Shown: positions 62,773 to 64,000 of the stretch, one piece after another
How the letters are laid out: each line of letters starts with the position of its first letter
Position numbering within the stretch: position 1 is the first letter of the stretch
NCBI RefSeq assembly: GCF_004684095.1
Contig: NZ_SRII01000008.1
Coordinates: 1 to 64,000, forward strand
From: Hymenobacter sp. UV11
GTDB taxonomy: Bacteria; Bacteroidota; Bacteroidia; Cytophagales; Hymenobacteraceae
Direction of reading: 5' to 3'
Length of the DNA stretch: 64,000 nt
Notes under the pieces: generated by a model
What the model was told of the DNA's origin: nothing
Databases searched by the model: none
The model's input: only the letters and a program-made list of their open reading frames with translations
Position numbers and translations under genes: made by a program

Positions 62773-63228
62773 GTGCGCCTCGAAGACGAAATCAAACAAC
62801 CCACTTTCCAAAATGAAGGCCAGAAAGCCTACATTAATCTCGCTTTTACGGCGGGGTGGCTTTCGGGCCGCCAAGCTGCGGCGTTTCGGCCGTATAGCCT
62901 TACGCTGCCGCAATTTAACGTACTGCGCATCTTGCGCGGGCAACACCCCAAGCCCGCCACCGTGGCGCTGCTCATCGAGCGGATGCTGGACAAGACCAGC
63001 AACGCCTCGCGCATTGTCGACAAGCTCGAAGAAAAGAAGCTTGTGACCCGCACCGTGTGCCCCGCCAACCGCCGCGCCGTGGACATCTGCATCACCGAAA
63101 GCGGTCTGCGCCTACTGCGCCAGATTGACGACGAGGGCACGGCCGACCCCAGCCGCAACGGTTTCAACCAGCTTAGCGAGGCCGAATTACACCAATTAAA
63201 TCTGCTCCTCGATAAAATCCGGTCCTAA
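62773..63228 (+). CDS. MarR family transcriptional regulator
   Basis: 151 aa from the GTG at 62773. The winged helix-turn-helix covers about 40-125: LTLPQFNVLRILRGQHPKPA, LLIERMLDKTSNASRIVDKL (recognition helix), KKLVTRTVCPANRRAVDICI (wing with Arg-rich tip). Dimer helices flank it. Lies 84 bases before the yceI gene on the same strand, a frequent pairing in this phylum. Likely represses itself and perhaps yceI or the divergent gene through the palindrome at 62732-62743. Confidence 0.9.
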   Translation: MRLEDEIKQPTFQNEGQKAYINLAFTAGWLSGRQAAAFRPYSLTLPQFNVLRILRGQHPKPATVALLIERMLDKTSNASRIVDKLEEKKLVTRTVCPANRRAVDICITESGLRLLRQIDDEGTADPSRNGFNQLSEAELHQLNLLLDKIRS

Positions 63229-63242
63229 AAAACCGGTTTCTA

Positions 63243-63267
63243 CCCCGCCAACCCGGCGCGGGGTTTT
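63243..63267 (+). terminator. weak hairpin between marR and yceI
   Basis: CCCCGC/GCGGGG stem with a 9-base loop and TTTT, 15 bases after the marR stop. Might attenuate read-through to yceI. Confidence 0.6.
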
Positions 63268-63312
63268 CCTACCCCCTTTCTCTACTACAACCCTTTTTTC
63301 TTTTTAATTCTG

Positions 63313-63951
63313 ATGAAAAAGTTTCTGATGCCCGTGCTGCTCGGTGCCGCTCTCCTCGCTGCCCCCGCCACCTTCGCCCACAAAGCCCCCACCAAGGTGG
63401 CCGCTAAAGGCGTCGTAACTTATAAGATGCAGCCTCAGCTCAGCACCCTGGGCTGGGAAGGCAAAGCCGTGACGCACGGCCACAACGGTACCATGCAGTT
63501 TGCCAGCGGCGACCTGCAAGTGAATGGCAACCAGGTAGTAGGCGGCACAGTAGTCGTGGACATGAAGACCATGAAGGCTACCGACATCACCGATGCCGAA
63601 AACCACACCAAATTTGTGGGCCACATGAGCAGCGACGACTTCTTCGGCGTTGAGAAGTTTCCTACTTCGACCTTCAAAATCACCAGTGTGAAGCCCATCG
63701 TCGGCGCGGCCGCCAATGCCGACAACGCTACCATCACCGGCGACATGACCATCAAGGGCGTGACGCAGCAAATCAGCTTCCCGGCCAAAGTGGGCGTGAA
63801 GAACGGGGTAGCCGCCGCCACTGGTAAAGTGACCATCGACCGCACCAAGTTTGGCCTGAAATACGGCTCGAAGTCGTTCTTCGACAGCATCGGCGACAAA
63901 GCCATCTACGATGAGTTTACGCTGGCTTTCAACGTAGTAGCCAAGCAGTAA
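63313..63951 (+). CDS. YceI family periplasmic lipocalin-like protein
   Basis: 212 aa with a signal peptide (LMPVLLGAALLAAPATFA). The YceI/isoprenoid-binding beta-barrel covers about 35-210: STLGWEGKAV..HG, VGGTVVVDMKTMKATDI, FVGHMSSDDFFGVEKFPTSTFKITSV, ITGDMTIKGVTQQISFPAKV, FGLKYGSKSFFDSIGDKAI. Members bind polyprenoids or fatty amides and are induced by stress or high pH. The paired MarR gene suggests transcriptional control. Confidence 0.93.
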   Translation: MKKFLMPVLLGAALLAAPATFAHKAPTKVAAKGVVTYKMQPQLSTLGWEGKAVTHGHNGTMQFASGDLQVNGNQVVGGTVVVDMKTMKATDITDAENHTKFVGHMSSDDFFGVEKFPTSTFKITSVKPIVGAAANADNATITGDMTIKGVTQQISFPAKVGVKNGVAAATGKVTIDRTKFGLKYGSKSFFDSIGDKAIYDEFTLAFNVVAKQ

Positions 63952-64000
63952 TTGCTGGCTGAATTATACTCTTTAGCCTTCCGCTTCTATACAAAAAGGC

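Overview
The window looks like a chromosomal segment from a GC-rich member of the Cytophagales (Bacteroidota), most probably Hymenobacter or a close relative. The reasons are two secreted proteins with type IX secretion (Por) C-terminal tails, the long ~660-residue form of IspG, promoters matching the Bacteroidota -7 element TAnnTTTG, almost no Shine-Dalgarno sequences, and tiny Bacteroidota-only families (DUF6728-like, DUF6799-like). I see no prophage, transposase, CRISPR array, rRNA or replication origin. Genus-level placement is inference from gene content.

Layout. 0-4.3 kb: protoporphyrinogen oxidase, a GmhB-like HAD phosphatase, a TIGR01777 epimerase, and the pterin pair ptpS/queD-folE (overlapping). 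4.5-9 kb: small exported or unknown proteins, a D-2-hydroxyacid dehydrogenase and a two-PAS protein. 9.1-13.2 kb: ispG, then a more AT-rich patch with an orphan small gene, a HicBA toxin-antitoxin pair, a frameshifted kinase-like gene and a PhyH-type dioxygenase. 13.2-20.3 kb: a tripartite efflux set (TolC, HlyD/EmrA, an acidic unknown, EmrB-type MFS) and a dicarboxylate symporter. 20.5-36 kb: DUF6728, MmcQ/YjbR, T9SS-exported discoidin protein, M14 carboxypeptidase, amidase, S9 peptidase, pyruvate oxidase-like ThDP enzyme, an XRE-S24 (LexA/CI-like) regulator, phosphoglucomutase and a second T9SS cargo. 36-51.5 kb: OsmC, GH3, SMP-30-like lipoprotein, zinc-ribbon protein, VanZ-like protein, NCS1 permease, aquaporin, MsbA-like ABC exporter, TonB-domain protein, Na+ symporter, MBL hydrolase, BI-1 protein and a zinc-free MDR. 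51.5-64 kb: M61 peptidase, methyltransferase, tRNA-Leu(CAG), PAP2 phosphatase, a large GAF protein, two lipoproteins, a second DAACS symporter, an enolase-superfamily epimerase, and a MarR-YceI pair opposite a DUF6799 protein.

The genes themselves are mostly recognisable. The unusual content lies between them. (1) Imperfect heptamer arrays, usually folded as inverted repeats, fill whole intergenic gaps at six places and have also entered the hemG reading frame in frame. (2) Several other long inverted repeats (40-bp perfect arms, 28-bp perfect arms, 16- and 25-bp terminal repeats) sit at gene ends, often with the stop codon inside the repeat. (3) A short motif, GGGGTAGGG / CCCTACCCC, occurs dozens of times on both strands, in coding and non-coding DNA and in several reading frames, using codons that are otherwise rare here. 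(4) An S24-type regulator has the spacing of a self-cleaving repressor and palindromes upstream. None of these can be proved without genome-wide searches, but they are the best candidates for something undescribed.
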